NCBI GenBank assembly: GCA_964621755.1
Contig: CAZUPI010000010.1
Span: 1 to 64,000, forward strand
From: UMGS1696 sp964621755
GTDB lineage: Bacteria > Bacillota > Clostridia > Oscillospirales > CAG-272
Length of the DNA stretch: 64,000 nt
Direction: 5' to 3'
Shown: positions 43,893 through 52,751 of the stretch, one piece after another
How the letters are laid out: each line of letters opens with the position of its first letter
Position numbering within the stretch: position 1 is the stretch's first letter
The notes under the pieces: model-generated
What the model saw: the letters and a program-made list of their open reading frames with translations, nothing else
The model's database searches: none
Told to the model about the DNA's origin: nothing
Translations under genes and position numbers: made by a program

Positions 43893-44876
43893 ATGGCGCA
43901 GCGTGACACAAATCCGTACAAATATTCGGATTCCAACAAACGATACATGACTTACGATTGGTATATGAAATCCCGCTTCGGCGGCAAGACGGCGAAGGTA
44001 TCTCTGGACATTGGCTGTACTTGTCCGAATCTCGATGGTTTCCGCGGACGAGGCGGCTGCATATACTGCAAATCGGGAAGCCGCAGCGCGATCGGGGAGA
44101 CGATGGAGGAACAGTACGTCCGCGGGGTGGAGATCGCCTGTCGGAAGTGGACCCCAATCGGATTTATCCCGTATCTCCAGTCCAATACAAATACATACGG
44201 TGATCCGTCAATCCTGCGGGGCTTCTACGACCGTGCGGCGGCGCTGGACGGTGCGGTTATGCTCGACATCGCGACCCGCGCAGACTGCCTGTCTGACGAG
44301 ATTCTCAGCGTACTGTCAGACACGGCGCGAAAAATCCCGCTGATGGTGGAGCTCGGCTTACAGACTACGAAGAACGAGACCGCGGAGCGAATCAACCGCT
44401 GCCATACCTATTCAGAATTTGCGGAGGGATATGGCAGACTGCGCCGCACGGCGGATGCCATAAACGAGGAGTTCGGAGGGCAGTTCAAACGATTCACAAT
44501 CGGCGTACACCTCATAAACGGTCTCCCGGGAGAGGACGCGGACGACATGCGCCAGTCCGCGGTTGACTTAGCGAAACTTGCTCCGGATATGGTGAAAATA
44601 CACCTCGCGCATGTGCTGTCGGGGACAAAGCTGGCGGAGCAGTATCAGGCGGGTGCATACGAACCAATGAGCAGAGAAGCATATGTGGCGGTCACATGCG
44701 ACCAGCTTGAGCTGCTTCCGGAGGAGACCATCATCGGCAGAGTAACCGGTGACGGCATGGCTGACGACCTTCTTGCTCCCTTGTGGAGCCGCCGGAAAAC
44801 GGAGGTAGCAAACGAAATCGACAAAGAGCTTTATCGCCGTGGAACTTGGCAAGGGTGCAAAAACGGCATATGTTGA
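43893..44876 (+). CDS. YhcC-like radical SAM protein (TIGR01212 family)
   Basis: The 327-residue protein belongs to the YhcC/TIGR01212 radical SAM family. The cluster cysteines are in CTCPNLDGFRGRGGCIYC, the spaced pattern typical of the family rather than a compact CxxxCxxC. VELGLQTTKNETAERINRCH and HLINGLPGEDADDM are later SAM-barrel strands. Its reaction is not firmly known; relatives act in tRNA or cofactor modification. A frame from 43830 is open, but GGAGG and the promoter's TATAAT (43833-43838) place the start at 43893. Confidence 0.92.
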   Translation: MAQRDTNPYKYSDSNKRYMTYDWYMKSRFGGKTAKVSLDIGCTCPNLDGFRGRGGCIYCKSGSRSAIGETMEEQYVRGVEIACRKWTPIGFIPYLQSNTNTYGDPSILRGFYDRAAALDGAVMLDIATRADCLSDEILSVLSDTARKIPLMVELGLQTTKNETAERINRCHTYSEFAEGYGRLRRTADAINEEFGGQFKRFTIGVHLINGLPGEDADDMRQSAVDLAKLAPDMVKIHLAHVLSGTKLAEQYQAGAYEPMSREAYVAVTCDQLELLPEETIIGRVTGDGMADDLLAPLWSRRKTEVANEIDKELYRRGTWQGCKNGIC

Positions 44877-44929
44877 TAATTTTGTGAATATTGCACAAAA
44901 TATTTCGCAAATATTGAACAAAATTCTTC

Positions 44930-44958
44930 TTGCAAATACAACATATATCTGATATAAT
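44930..44958 (+). promoter_or_regulatory. Promoter of the rubredoxin gene
   Basis: TTGCAA (44930-44935) and TATAAT (44953-44958), 17-bp spacer. Confidence 0.7.
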
Positions 44959-45032
44959 TATAGCCGATCTGATATATTATGTAACATAAGTTATGCATTA
45001 CTAGAATCAATCTACGAAAAGGAGGTGTGACA

Positions 45033-45209
45033 ATGAGATATATATGCTTAATCTGCGGCTACGTTTATGACGAAAAAGAGGGTGACCCCGACAACGGTAT
45101 TGAACCCGGCACTCTTTGGGAAGACCTCCCAGATGATTTCGAGTGCCCTGACTGCGGCGTTTCAAAGGAGAACTTTGAAAAGGACCCGGACTGCGAGGAA
45201 GATGAATAA
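45033..45209 (+). CDS. Rubredoxin
   Basis: The 58-residue protein is a rubredoxin, a one-iron electron carrier. The four Cys ligands are in CLICGY and CPDCGV, with the conserved EGDPDNGIEPGT and WEDLPDDFECPDC between them. The C-terminal tail is very acidic. A GTG at 45027 lies inside the ribosome site, so the ATG at 45033 is the start. In anaerobes it feeds electrons to rubrerythrin, superoxide reductase or oxygen reductases; none is in the window. It has its own promoter and terminator. Confidence 0.97.
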   Translation: MRYICLICGYVYDEKEGDPDNGIEPGTLWEDLPDDFECPDCGVSKENFEKDPDCEEDE

Positions 45210-45223
45210 ATCCTGCGTCAAGC

Positions 45224-45272
45224 AAAAAACCGTACGGCTTTTCAATCGAAAGCATGTCCGGTTTTATTTTTT
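45224..45272. terminator. Bidirectional terminator, rubredoxin / small peptide gene
   Basis: AAAACC...GGTTTT outer arms and GCTTTT/AAAGC inner arms give an interrupted stem flanked by A-run and T-run. It can end both rubredoxin (plus) and the peptide gene (minus). Confidence 0.65.
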
Positions 45273-45359
45273 AGACCCTGCTGCCAAAGCCAACATTCCT
45301 GTCATGACAATCAGTACCACAATGAGTATTGCGATATCGAAAGTAGGTGGTGATACCAT
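45264..45359 (-). CDS. Small membrane peptide (31 residues), type I toxin-like
   Basis: Read on the minus strand, ATG 45359 to TAA 45264 encodes MVSPPTFDIAILIVVLIVMT followed by GMLALAAGSKK: a short N-terminus, one strongly hydrophobic helix and two final lysines. GGGAGG lies 5 bases before the ATG, and a TTGACA-N17-TACAAT promoter lies about 65 bp upstream, so this is a real expressed gene. The layout resembles 'putative holin-like' or type I toxin peptides of Firmicutes, or a small regulatory membrane peptide. No antisense RNA promoter is evident. I do not recognise a named family. Confidence 0.75.
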   Translation of the reverse strand: MVSPPTFDIAILIVVLIVMTGMLALAAGSKK

Positions 45360-45424
45360 AGTTCCTCCCTGTGAGTGGGGTTGGATATCGTTTTAAGCGA
45401 CTCCTTCCGCTTCTTGTTGGCCCC

Positions 45425-45453
45425 ATTGTAACATAATTCTTGCATTCTGTCAA
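45425..45453 (-). promoter_or_regulatory. Promoter of the small membrane peptide gene
   Basis: Read on the minus strand: TTGACA (45453-45448), 17-bp spacer, TACAAT (45430-45425). The transcript would start near 45418, giving a leader of about 60 nt. Confidence 0.82.
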
Positions 45454-45543
45454 TACTTTTGTGATTTTTAATTCATAAAATTTCATTATATAATTCACGA
45501 ATTATTTATTATAGTTATTTTTGTCGATTTTTGTCTCTTAAAT

Positions 45544-45588
45544 AAAAACGATGGGGGAGCTTTTACTAAGGTTCCCCCATCGTTTTTT
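45544..45588. terminator. Bidirectional terminator before the large membrane protein gene end
   Basis: AAAAACGATGGGGGA pairs with TCCCCCATCGTTTTT, with A and T runs on both sides. Confidence 0.88.
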
Positions 45589-45593
45589 CTCAC

Positions 45594-47273
45594 TTACCTT
45601 TCAAATCGCACAACAGATACCACGCCATCTGTTTCTCCGGTATAATAGACTGAGATAACATCGCCCTCGTCCACAAAGAGGATGTCTTCCGTGAACGCCA
45701 TGCGGTATACTTTACCTCCTGATTTGATGTAGACCGTTGTTTCCCCGCCTTGTGTGATATAGATAACCTCGTCTACGGTGATTTTTTCTTCTGTCAGAAG
45801 GTCGTTTGATATTGCGCCGCTTGATTGTGACAACGCTGACTTGTACTTTTGGAATACCTCTTCCTGCGTGTCACTTGTCACAACAATGTTGTAGTTGCGC
45901 ACGTTGACCATGGAGTACATCTTCACAATGCCGGACGCATCCTTCAGCACCATGATGTATGTCGCTTCGCCGGCAACGTTAACAAGCGACGGGAACGACG
46001 CCTTGTATCCGTATTGCTGTACCGAACCTTCGGCCGCAGACATCGCACTGTATTCCTCTGCGCCGGGCACGCTGTAGTACTGATACGTACCTGTACGGGA
46101 GTTGGCGAGGATAAAACCAATGTTCGCTTCATCGTTTGAAGTCGAAGTCACGCCTGTGAAAATATATACGTCATTGCCAATGATTTTATAGCCGAAATCA
46201 TCAGTCGTGACAACACAGTCCGTTTGAGAGAACGCAGAGTTGATATAACCGCCGCGCAGCATCCCGTACCAGTCGTACTTCTGGCAAATAAGGTTGCCGG
46301 CATACACAATGTCGATCCACTCCGGAGAATCGGCAGGCGCGTACCTTGCCGTTTCGCCCGTACATGCGTCAAGCGTCACAACGGATTCTACATCAAACGC
46401 ACCGAACAGTCCCGCGTTAGGCTTCATCACTGCCGCAATCCAGTAGGGATGTCCATCGTCATCCACTTCGAAGTAAACTGAGCCGAAAATTGCACCCGGA
46501 TACGCAAAGCGGAGCGCACGCATGAGGTCCTTGGAAAAATAAGCGGACGGCGAATACTTAATGTAATCGCCAGACAAACGCACAAACTCTGCGTCAAACC
46601 GCACCGGGTCAACCTTTACATATCCCGGAATACCGGACCTGCTGTTTGTTATCCATTTGAAGAAGGACGCATATTCCAGCGGCGCCACCTTGTACGGCGC
46701 GGTACTGCCATCACCCTCCCTCATCGCTATCTGCGTGTAAGTATTTGCCACATTGTATTGTGACACGAGGTCGGACAGCGTGCCGAGCGTGCGCGCACCG
46801 ATGATTCTCGCGGAAGCGGAATCCATGAGCGCGATGTCGGAAACGTATTCCGTTTCAGCAATATCTGTGGAAAAGTCACCCGATTCAACTGTAATCAGCG
46901 AGCTGTAGGTTTTCGCCCGAAATATTTCAGAAGAGACAATTGAGCCGATGACCAAAAACACCACAACCAGCAGCGTAATAACAACTTGTACCTTAATAAA
47001 CTTTCGCGACTTTCCCGCACTCATGCCTGACTTAAAATCAATCGCACCGGAAGGGAAGCGCATCATGTTGGAGAACATGGTCCCTGCCAGAAGATTCACA
47101 ATAAAGTACGACACAAACACGACGGCATCCACAAAAAGGAAGAACGTCCAAAACGCACCGGAGTAAATGGAAAGAGGCGGGAGTGTAACATAATAAACGA
47201 TACCTAGAAAAATGAGTACGGCGAGGAGGTACACAACAATCCCACCGATATGAGACTTTTTCTTCATTTGCAT
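45594..47273 (-). CDS. Membrane-anchored protein with large extracytoplasmic domain, unassigned
   Basis: The 559-residue protein has hydrophobic helices at about residues 9-30 (GGIVVYLLAVLIFLGIVYYV), 40-62 and 94-112 (VQVVITLLVVVFLVIGSIVS). A domain of about 440 residues follows, rich in beta-type sequence and without an obvious catalytic motif. Segments such as DDDGHPYWIAAVMKPNAGLFG, DACTGETARYAP and IPGYVKVDP read like a PepSY/lipoprotein-like scaffold that may sense or bind a cell-wall ligand. The protein looks conserved in type but I cannot name a family. It is a single-gene unit between two terminators; uvrA lies upstream. Confidence 0.75.
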   Translation of the reverse strand: MQMKKKSHIGGIVVYLLAVLIFLGIVYYVTLPPLSIYSGAFWTFFLFVDAVVFVSYFIVNLLAGTMFSNMMRFPSGAIDFKSGMSAGKSRKFIKVQVVITLLVVVFLVIGSIVSSEIFRAKTYSSLITVESGDFSTDIAETEYVSDIALMDSASARIIGARTLGTLSDLVSQYNVANTYTQIAMREGDGSTAPYKVAPLEYASFFKWITNSRSGIPGYVKVDPVRFDAEFVRLSGDYIKYSPSAYFSKDLMRALRFAYPGAIFGSVYFEVDDDGHPYWIAAVMKPNAGLFGAFDVESVVTLDACTGETARYAPADSPEWIDIVYAGNLICQKYDWYGMLRGGYINSAFSQTDCVVTTDDFGYKIIGNDVYIFTGVTSTSNDEANIGFILANSRTGTYQYYSVPGAEEYSAMSAAEGSVQQYGYKASFPSLVNVAGEATYIMVLKDASGIVKMYSMVNVRNYNIVVTSDTQEEVFQKYKSALSQSSGAISNDLLTEEKITVDEVIYITQGGETTVYIKSGGKVYRMAFTEDILFVDEGDVISVYYTGETDGVVSVVRFER

Positions 47274-47416
47274 TTACCTGCCTTTCAAAAAAACATCCAT
47301 GTTAATGTACATCCTCATTTTACCACAGTACAAGGAAATTATCAACAAATCTATAAAATTTTAATCAGTATTTAATGAAGCTTAATCCTTTTGCGGCATA
47401 CCACAGATGAAAAGTT

Positions 47417-47446
47417 TTAGGGGGATTTTTTCAAAAATCCCCCTAA
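47417..47446. terminator. Palindromic terminator after uvrA
   Basis: TTAGGGGGATTTTT pairs with AAAAATCCCCCTAA. Confidence 0.85.
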
Positions 47447-47461
47447 CTGTTTTCCAAAGAC

Positions 47462-50302
47462 TCAGCCAATTCCCAGCTTGTCCTTCAAATATTTTCCCGT
47501 GTAAGACCTTTCGCACATCGCAACTTCCTCAGGAGTACCGGTTGCGATGACGGCGCCGCCGCCGTCGCCGCCCTCGGGCCCCATGTCGATGATGTAGTCG
47601 GCAGATTTGATTACATCGAGGTTGTGTTCGATTACAACGACCGTGTTGCCTGCATCGACAAGCTGCTGGAGTATCGCGATGAGCTTCTCCGCATCCGCGC
47701 TGTGCAGTCCTGTTGTCGGCTCGTCGAGAACGTATATCGTTCGCCCTGTCGCTTTTCGAGATAACTCAGTCGCCAGCTTGACGCGCTGTGCTTCACCACC
47801 CGACAGAGTCGTCGAAGATTGCCCGATTTTCACGTACCCCAGTCCAACATCACACAGACACTGGAGCCGGCTTGCGATTTTGGGGATGTCTTTGAAAAAT
47901 TCGACCCCTTCGTCTGCTGTCATGTCCAGCACGTCTGCGATACTTTTTTCCTTATACTTTACTTCAAGCGTCTCGCGGTTGTATCGCTTGCCGTGGCATA
48001 CGTCGCAGGTCACGTATACATCCGAGAGAAAGTGCATCTCAATTTTCTTTACACCGTCTCCTTCACAGGCCTCGCATCGTCCACCCTTGATGTTGAACGA
48101 GAACCGCCCGCTTGTGTATCCGCGCATTTTTGCCCCCTGCGTCTTTGCATACAGTGTACGGATGTCATTGAATAATCCCGTGTACGTTGCCGGATTCGAG
48201 CGCGGCGTGCGTCCTATCGGGGATTGGTCAATCGCAATGATTTTGTCAAGGTTTTCGATTCCGCGGATTTCGTCATGTGCGCCCGGATATGTCACTGCGC
48301 GCATCAGCTTCCGTGCCAGCGTTCGGTATAAAATCGCATTTACAAGGGATGACTTGCCCGAGCCCGATACCCCCGTCACACATACGAAGCACCCGAGCGG
48401 GATGTCTACCGTCACATTTTTGAGGTTGTTTTCCCGCGCTCCGACAATTGTCAGTTTGTTTCCGTTTCCTGCGCGGCGCACCTCCGGTACTTTTATTTTC
48501 CGACGACCGGATAAAAAGTCTCCCGTTATCGATTGGGTACATGCCGCAACTTCCGCTGGGGTGCCGCACGCAACGACTTCTCCACCGTGAATACCCGCCG
48601 CCGGTCCAATGTCGACGATGTAGTCCGCCTCCTGCATGGTCTCCTCGTCGTGCTCTACGACAATGACGGAGTTTCCAAGGTCACGCAGATTCTTCAGCGT
48701 GGCAATCAGTTTTCCATTGTCCCTTTGATGCAGGCCGATTGACGGCTCGTCCAGAATGTACAAAACCCCTGCGAGAGAAGAGCCAATCTGCGTTGCAAGA
48801 CGGATTCTTTGCGCCTCGCCGCCCGATAAAGTCGCGGATTTGCGGGAAAGCGTGAGGTAATCAAGCCCTACGCTTACCAGAAATCCCAGTCTGCTTTTGA
48901 GCTCCTTGATGATTTCTTTGGCAATCTGCATTTCCGTATCCGTAAACTGGAGAGATTTCGTAAATTCGAGGGAATCCGCAACTGACATGACGCAGAATTC
49001 GTGAATGTTTTTTCCACCGACTGTCACCGCGAGCGCGTCTTTTTTGAGCTTTGCACCACCGCAGTCGGGGCAGACAGTGTCCGTCAGAAACTGTTCGTAG
49101 TATTCGGGGTCCCATGCGTTCGGGTCACTGCGTGTCCCTATCATGCGCAGAATACCGTCAAAGTGGGTCGTCTGCGTCTGTCCGCGGTCTCCGAAGTAGC
49201 GGGTGACTGTCAGCTGTTCGGGCAGACCGTACAGCAGGACGTCATATGCGGCCTTTGGAAAATCTTGAATCGGCATGTCGAGGTTCGCGCCGTACTTCTC
49301 AATAGCCGCGGCAACCAACGGACCGTTCCAGCTGTCCTCCGTGAGCGACTTGAAGCCGTTGACGACGATTGCGCCGTTTCGCAGGGTCAGCGATTTGTCA
49401 AGAATAATTTTCTCCGGGTCCACCGCGCGGAGCACTCCCAGACCGGTGCAGGTCGGACACGCGCCAAACGGGTTGTTGAATGAAAACATACGAGGCTCAA
49501 GCTCGCCAAAGCTAACGCCGTGCTCGGGACACGCGTAGTTGGTGGAAAATTCGGTTTCAACAGGCTTCGCGCTCGACTCGCGCCCGGGAACTATCGCACA
49601 AATCAGACTCCCATCGGATTCGCGCAGCGCACATTCGACGGAATCGGACAGGCGGCCGCGGATGCCGTCCTTCATAACCAGGCGGTCGATGACGAGTTCG
49701 ATGGTGTGGCGGAGATTCTTGTCGAGCGTGATTTCCTCAGACAGGTCGTAAATGATTCCATCTACACGCGCGCGGACATAACCATTTTTCTTCGCGTCGG
49801 CGAATACTTTTTCGTGCCGCCCCTTCTTGCCTCGTACAACAGGGGAGAGAATCATGAAGCGCTCTCCTTCTGGAAGCTCCATGATTTTGTCGATAATCAC
49901 GTCAGTGGAGGTCTGGCGGATTTCGCGGCCGCATACCGGACAGTGTGGGATACCGACACGCGCGTACAGGAGACGAAGATAGTCGTAAATTTCGGTCACG
50001 GTTCCGACCGTGGAGCGCGGGTTTTTCGAGGTGGTTTTCTGGTCGATGGAAATCGCGGGGGAAAGCCCCTCGATGGAGTCGACGTCGGGCTTGTCAAGCT
50101 GCCCGATAAACATGCGCGCATACGAGGAGAGAGACTCGACAAAACGGCGGTGCCCCTCCGCATAGATGGTGTCAAACGCAAGGGAGGATTTGCCCGAGCC
50201 GGACAGTCCGGTGAAAACGACCAGCTTATCACGCGGCACGTCGACATTGATATTTTTGAGATTGTTCATCCGCGCCCCGCGGACGGATATATAGTTTGGC
50301 AT
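47462..50302 (-). CDS. uvrA: UvrA, excinuclease ABC subunit A
   Basis: The 946-residue DNA-damage-recognition ATPase of nucleotide excision repair. It has two ABC modules: Walker A in FTGLSGSGKSSLAFDTIY and VTGVSGSGKSSLVNAILY; signature motifs ATLSGGEAQRIRLA and TTLSGGEAQRVKLA; zinc-finger cysteines in CPVCGREI and in CEACEGDGVKK with CDVCHGKRY. All are intact. The open frame runs upstream to 50485, overlapping the helicase gene, but the family start MPNYISVRGARMNNL lies at 50302. It follows the Lhr-like helicase by 64 bp, so a shared repair operon is likely. Confidence 0.96.
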   Translation of the reverse strand: MPNYISVRGARMNNLKNINVDVPRDKLVVFTGLSGSGKSSLAFDTIYAEGHRRFVESLSSYARMFIGQLDKPDVDSIEGLSPAISIDQKTTSKNPRSTVGTVTEIYDYLRLLYARVGIPHCPVCGREIRQTSTDVIIDKIMELPEGERFMILSPVVRGKKGRHEKVFADAKKNGYVRARVDGIIYDLSEEITLDKNLRHTIELVIDRLVMKDGIRGRLSDSVECALRESDGSLICAIVPGRESSAKPVETEFSTNYACPEHGVSFGELEPRMFSFNNPFGACPTCTGLGVLRAVDPEKIILDKSLTLRNGAIVVNGFKSLTEDSWNGPLVAAAIEKYGANLDMPIQDFPKAAYDVLLYGLPEQLTVTRYFGDRGQTQTTHFDGILRMIGTRSDPNAWDPEYYEQFLTDTVCPDCGGAKLKKDALAVTVGGKNIHEFCVMSVADSLEFTKSLQFTDTEMQIAKEIIKELKSRLGFLVSVGLDYLTLSRKSATLSGGEAQRIRLATQIGSSLAGVLYILDEPSIGLHQRDNGKLIATLKNLRDLGNSVIVVEHDEETMQEADYIVDIGPAAGIHGGEVVACGTPAEVAACTQSITGDFLSGRRKIKVPEVRRAGNGNKLTIVGARENNLKNVTVDIPLGCFVCVTGVSGSGKSSLVNAILYRTLARKLMRAVTYPGAHDEIRGIENLDKIIAIDQSPIGRTPRSNPATYTGLFNDIRTLYAKTQGAKMRGYTSGRFSFNIKGGRCEACEGDGVKKIEMHFLSDVYVTCDVCHGKRYNRETLEVKYKEKSIADVLDMTADEGVEFFKDIPKIASRLQCLCDVGLGYVKIGQSSTTLSGGEAQRVKLATELSRKATGRTIYVLDEPTTGLHSADAEKLIAILQQLVDAGNTVVVIEHNLDVIKSADYIIDMGPEGGDGGGAVIATGTPEEVAMCERSYTGKYLKDKLGIG

Positions 50303-50366
50303 AAAGAAAGTACCTCGTTGTTCTTTCCAGATTAAAGTTTTTTGAGAGGGAAAACGCCCCGCAGCG

Positions 50367-52598
50367 TCAGCCCGTGACAGCGCGGTCAACGATTTCGTCA
50401 GCGCGGAGCTTGTCTTCGCGGTAAGCTTTTCGAAGTAGCTCTGACGGGATGTATTCGTCGTATTTCTCGAAAACGGGAGCCTCACTGGGACTTATCAGAG
50501 AATCAAGGTCGATGCCGTCTCGCGCGATTTTCTCCATAATTTCCCGCATCATGTCGTCGCCGCGTCCGCCTTCGAGCTTAAATGTCATGTAATAGCATCC
50601 TTCAAACTCCATTCCCGTCAGCTTGTACTTGCCGGCGTTGCGGACGAGATACCGCCTGAGTGTGCGGAAGCTGCGCGTACCGAGCCACGGAAACAGGACC
50701 CACGTGTATCCGCCAAGAGGCAGGATGCAGTTTGTCGTGACGCCGGTATTTCGCGCGACCGCACGCGCGACCCGCAGCCTATTCAATGCGCCTTGGCGCA
50801 GGTATGGATATTCCGTATCCTCGCGCAGCACCTGCAGCATCCTCTCAAGAATGCGCGTGTGTATCTCACCGACGTCGCCCGGCCAGCTGATTTCCATTTT
50901 GCCTTCCACATGCTTCACATAAATGAGGTGTCTGGGAATGTCAAGCTCCTCCACTTCCCACACACGTCCGGCGAGTGCAAACCGGTCTCCCACCGGAGGC
51001 GGCGTCGTGATGACCCCGATTTCGTCCGATTCGCACCGGACTGTGTAGTCCTCGGAGTCTTTGAATACCGCATAGAATTTGAAGGAATTCGTCAGCTTTT
51101 CGCCGCGCAGACCTACAATAAGCTCCCGCTCGTCGGTCATTTCAAGCCAGTCGTTGTTTATCATCGAAAGCAGCAGCGTTTTGTAGTCCTGCTCCTCAAT
51201 GTGTGCAAATGGCGGAAGGGATAAGATCCGTCCGGCAAGCTCCTTCGCGGTTATCGCACCGTTCGACGCTACAACAGACAGGGTTTGCTGGAACAGCAGG
51301 CTGTACGGACAATTCCGTATTGCCGGCGGCTCAATGAAGCGCTCCTCTATATAAAGCTGCACAATGGCAATCGCCTGCAGAAGATTCCACGGAATGAGCT
51401 GAGGCAGCGGCGTGTTCGGCAGCGCGTTGTCTTCCCGGAAGACCATCATCATCTCAGGTGGGTCTCCCCGTCTGCCGCTTCTCCCAAGCCGCTGTAAAAA
51501 GGACGATACCGTGTTCGGCGACCCTTGCTGAATGACACGTTCCAGCCTGCCGATGTCAATTCCAAGCTCCAGCGTCACTGTAGCGCACGCAACTGCTTTT
51601 GTCTCGTCGTTTTTCATCTTCATCTCCGCTTCTTCGCGGATGCTTGCCGATAAAAATCCGTGATGTATCAGGAAAACATCCGGCTCGTGCCGGTATGCTG
51701 CGATTTCACGCATGGTCGCACAGATATATTCCGTTTCCTCACGGGAGTTTGAGAAAATGATTGCCTTTTTATTTTTTGTGGATTCATAAATATATTCATA
51801 TCCCGGATCCATGGAAATCTCTTCTTTTCGCTGATTCCCCTCAGGAGTAGGCAGGTCCGCAACATCCGGACCATTGATGTAGAAATGTTCCATGCCGAGC
51901 CGCCAGAGGATTTTCACGGGGGGGATATCGGGTATAACTGTATCGCGGCCGCTCCCCGCACCAAGCCACGCCGCTGCTTTTTCCATATCGCCGAGCGTGG
52001 CGGATAGTCCGATACGCCTTGGAGATGCTCCGATCTTTCCCCTTAGTCGTGCGAGCTGACAGATGATCTGATTTCCCCGATCGCATCCGGTCAGCGTGTG
52101 GATTTCATCAATGACCACATACCGCAAATCGCCGAACAGCCGTATTAAATCGGACGAACGGGTCATCAGCATACATTCAAGAGATTCCGGCGTGATTTGC
52201 AGAATCCCGCGCGGATTTTTGAGAGCTTTCGTTTTGTGTGACTGCGCCACGTCGCCATGCCAATGATAGACGGGAATTCCGGTTTCGTCACACAATTCGG
52301 AAATACGTTCGAACTGGTCGTTGATAAGAGACTTCAGCGGCGCAATGTAGATGGCTCCAATCGACTGCGGCATATCTTCATAGAATTCTGAAAGAATCGG
52401 GAAGAACGCTGCCTCTGTCTTTCCGGACGCCGTTTGAGAGGGAAGCAGGATATTGTTTTCACTGTCGAAAATAATTTCCGCTGCCGAGACTTGTATCGGA
52501 GAAAGTGCGTCCCACCCATGACTATATATAAATTCCCGTATAAACGGTGAATAACGGTCAAATACGTTCATTTTTTTCTCTTTCTTATTCTCTATCAT
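50367..52598 (-). CDS. Lhr-like DEAD/DEAH-box helicase
   Basis: The 743-residue superfamily-2 helicase has Q-motif-like SPIQVSAAEIIF, Walker A PSQTASGKTEAAF, DEIH box YVVIDEIHTLTG, motif III GLSATLGDME, and motif VI in SSFLQRLGRSGRRGDPPEM. The C-terminal 300 residues match the winged-helix and beta-barrel region of Lhr-type helicases, though this is a short form compared with E. coli Lhr. Such helicases are linked to DNA repair in several bacteria, which agrees with uvrA directly downstream. Start uncertain: the ATG at 52598 is used, but MNVFDRY at 52571 is also plausible. Confidence 0.9.
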   Translation of the reverse strand: MIENKKEKKMNVFDRYSPFIREFIYSHGWDALSPIQVSAAEIIFDSENNILLPSQTASGKTEAAFFPILSEFYEDMPQSIGAIYIAPLKSLINDQFERISELCDETGIPVYHWHGDVAQSHKTKALKNPRGILQITPESLECMLMTRSSDLIRLFGDLRYVVIDEIHTLTGCDRGNQIICQLARLRGKIGASPRRIGLSATLGDMEKAAAWLGAGSGRDTVIPDIPPVKILWRLGMEHFYINGPDVADLPTPEGNQRKEEISMDPGYEYIYESTKNKKAIIFSNSREETEYICATMREIAAYRHEPDVFLIHHGFLSASIREEAEMKMKNDETKAVACATVTLELGIDIGRLERVIQQGSPNTVSSFLQRLGRSGRRGDPPEMMMVFREDNALPNTPLPQLIPWNLLQAIAIVQLYIEERFIEPPAIRNCPYSLLFQQTLSVVASNGAITAKELAGRILSLPPFAHIEEQDYKTLLLSMINNDWLEMTDERELIVGLRGEKLTNSFKFYAVFKDSEDYTVRCESDEIGVITTPPPVGDRFALAGRVWEVEELDIPRHLIYVKHVEGKMEISWPGDVGEIHTRILERMLQVLREDTEYPYLRQGALNRLRVARAVARNTGVTTNCILPLGGYTWVLFPWLGTRSFRTLRRYLVRNAGKYKLTGMEFEGCYYMTFKLEGGRGDDMMREIMEKIARDGIDLDSLISPSEAPVFEKYDEYIPSELLRKAYREDKLRADEIVDRAVTG

Positions 52599-52674
52599 AC
52601 TTCTTTATTTTACACCCAAACATTCGCCTAATGTTTAATAAATTGTAAATAACACACGTTTTTTGGAGAAAAAG

Positions 52675-52707
52675 CGGGGGGACACTTTTTTGGAAAAAAG
52701 TGCCCCG
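52675..52707. terminator. Palindromic hairpin between helicase and GH gene
   Basis: CGGGGGGACACTTTTTT pairs imperfectly with AAAAAAGTGCCCCG. It lies downstream of the glycoside hydrolase gene on the minus strand and upstream of the helicase. Confidence 0.75.
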
Positions 52708-52751
52708 AGTCCTCTTTTGTTGAAAGGTTTTTGCGGAGGGGTGCGTCGAAC

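Noticed and set aside
50303..50485. N-terminal extension of uvrA
   Set aside because: It overlaps the end of the helicase gene, has no UvrA homology, and the family start is at 50302.
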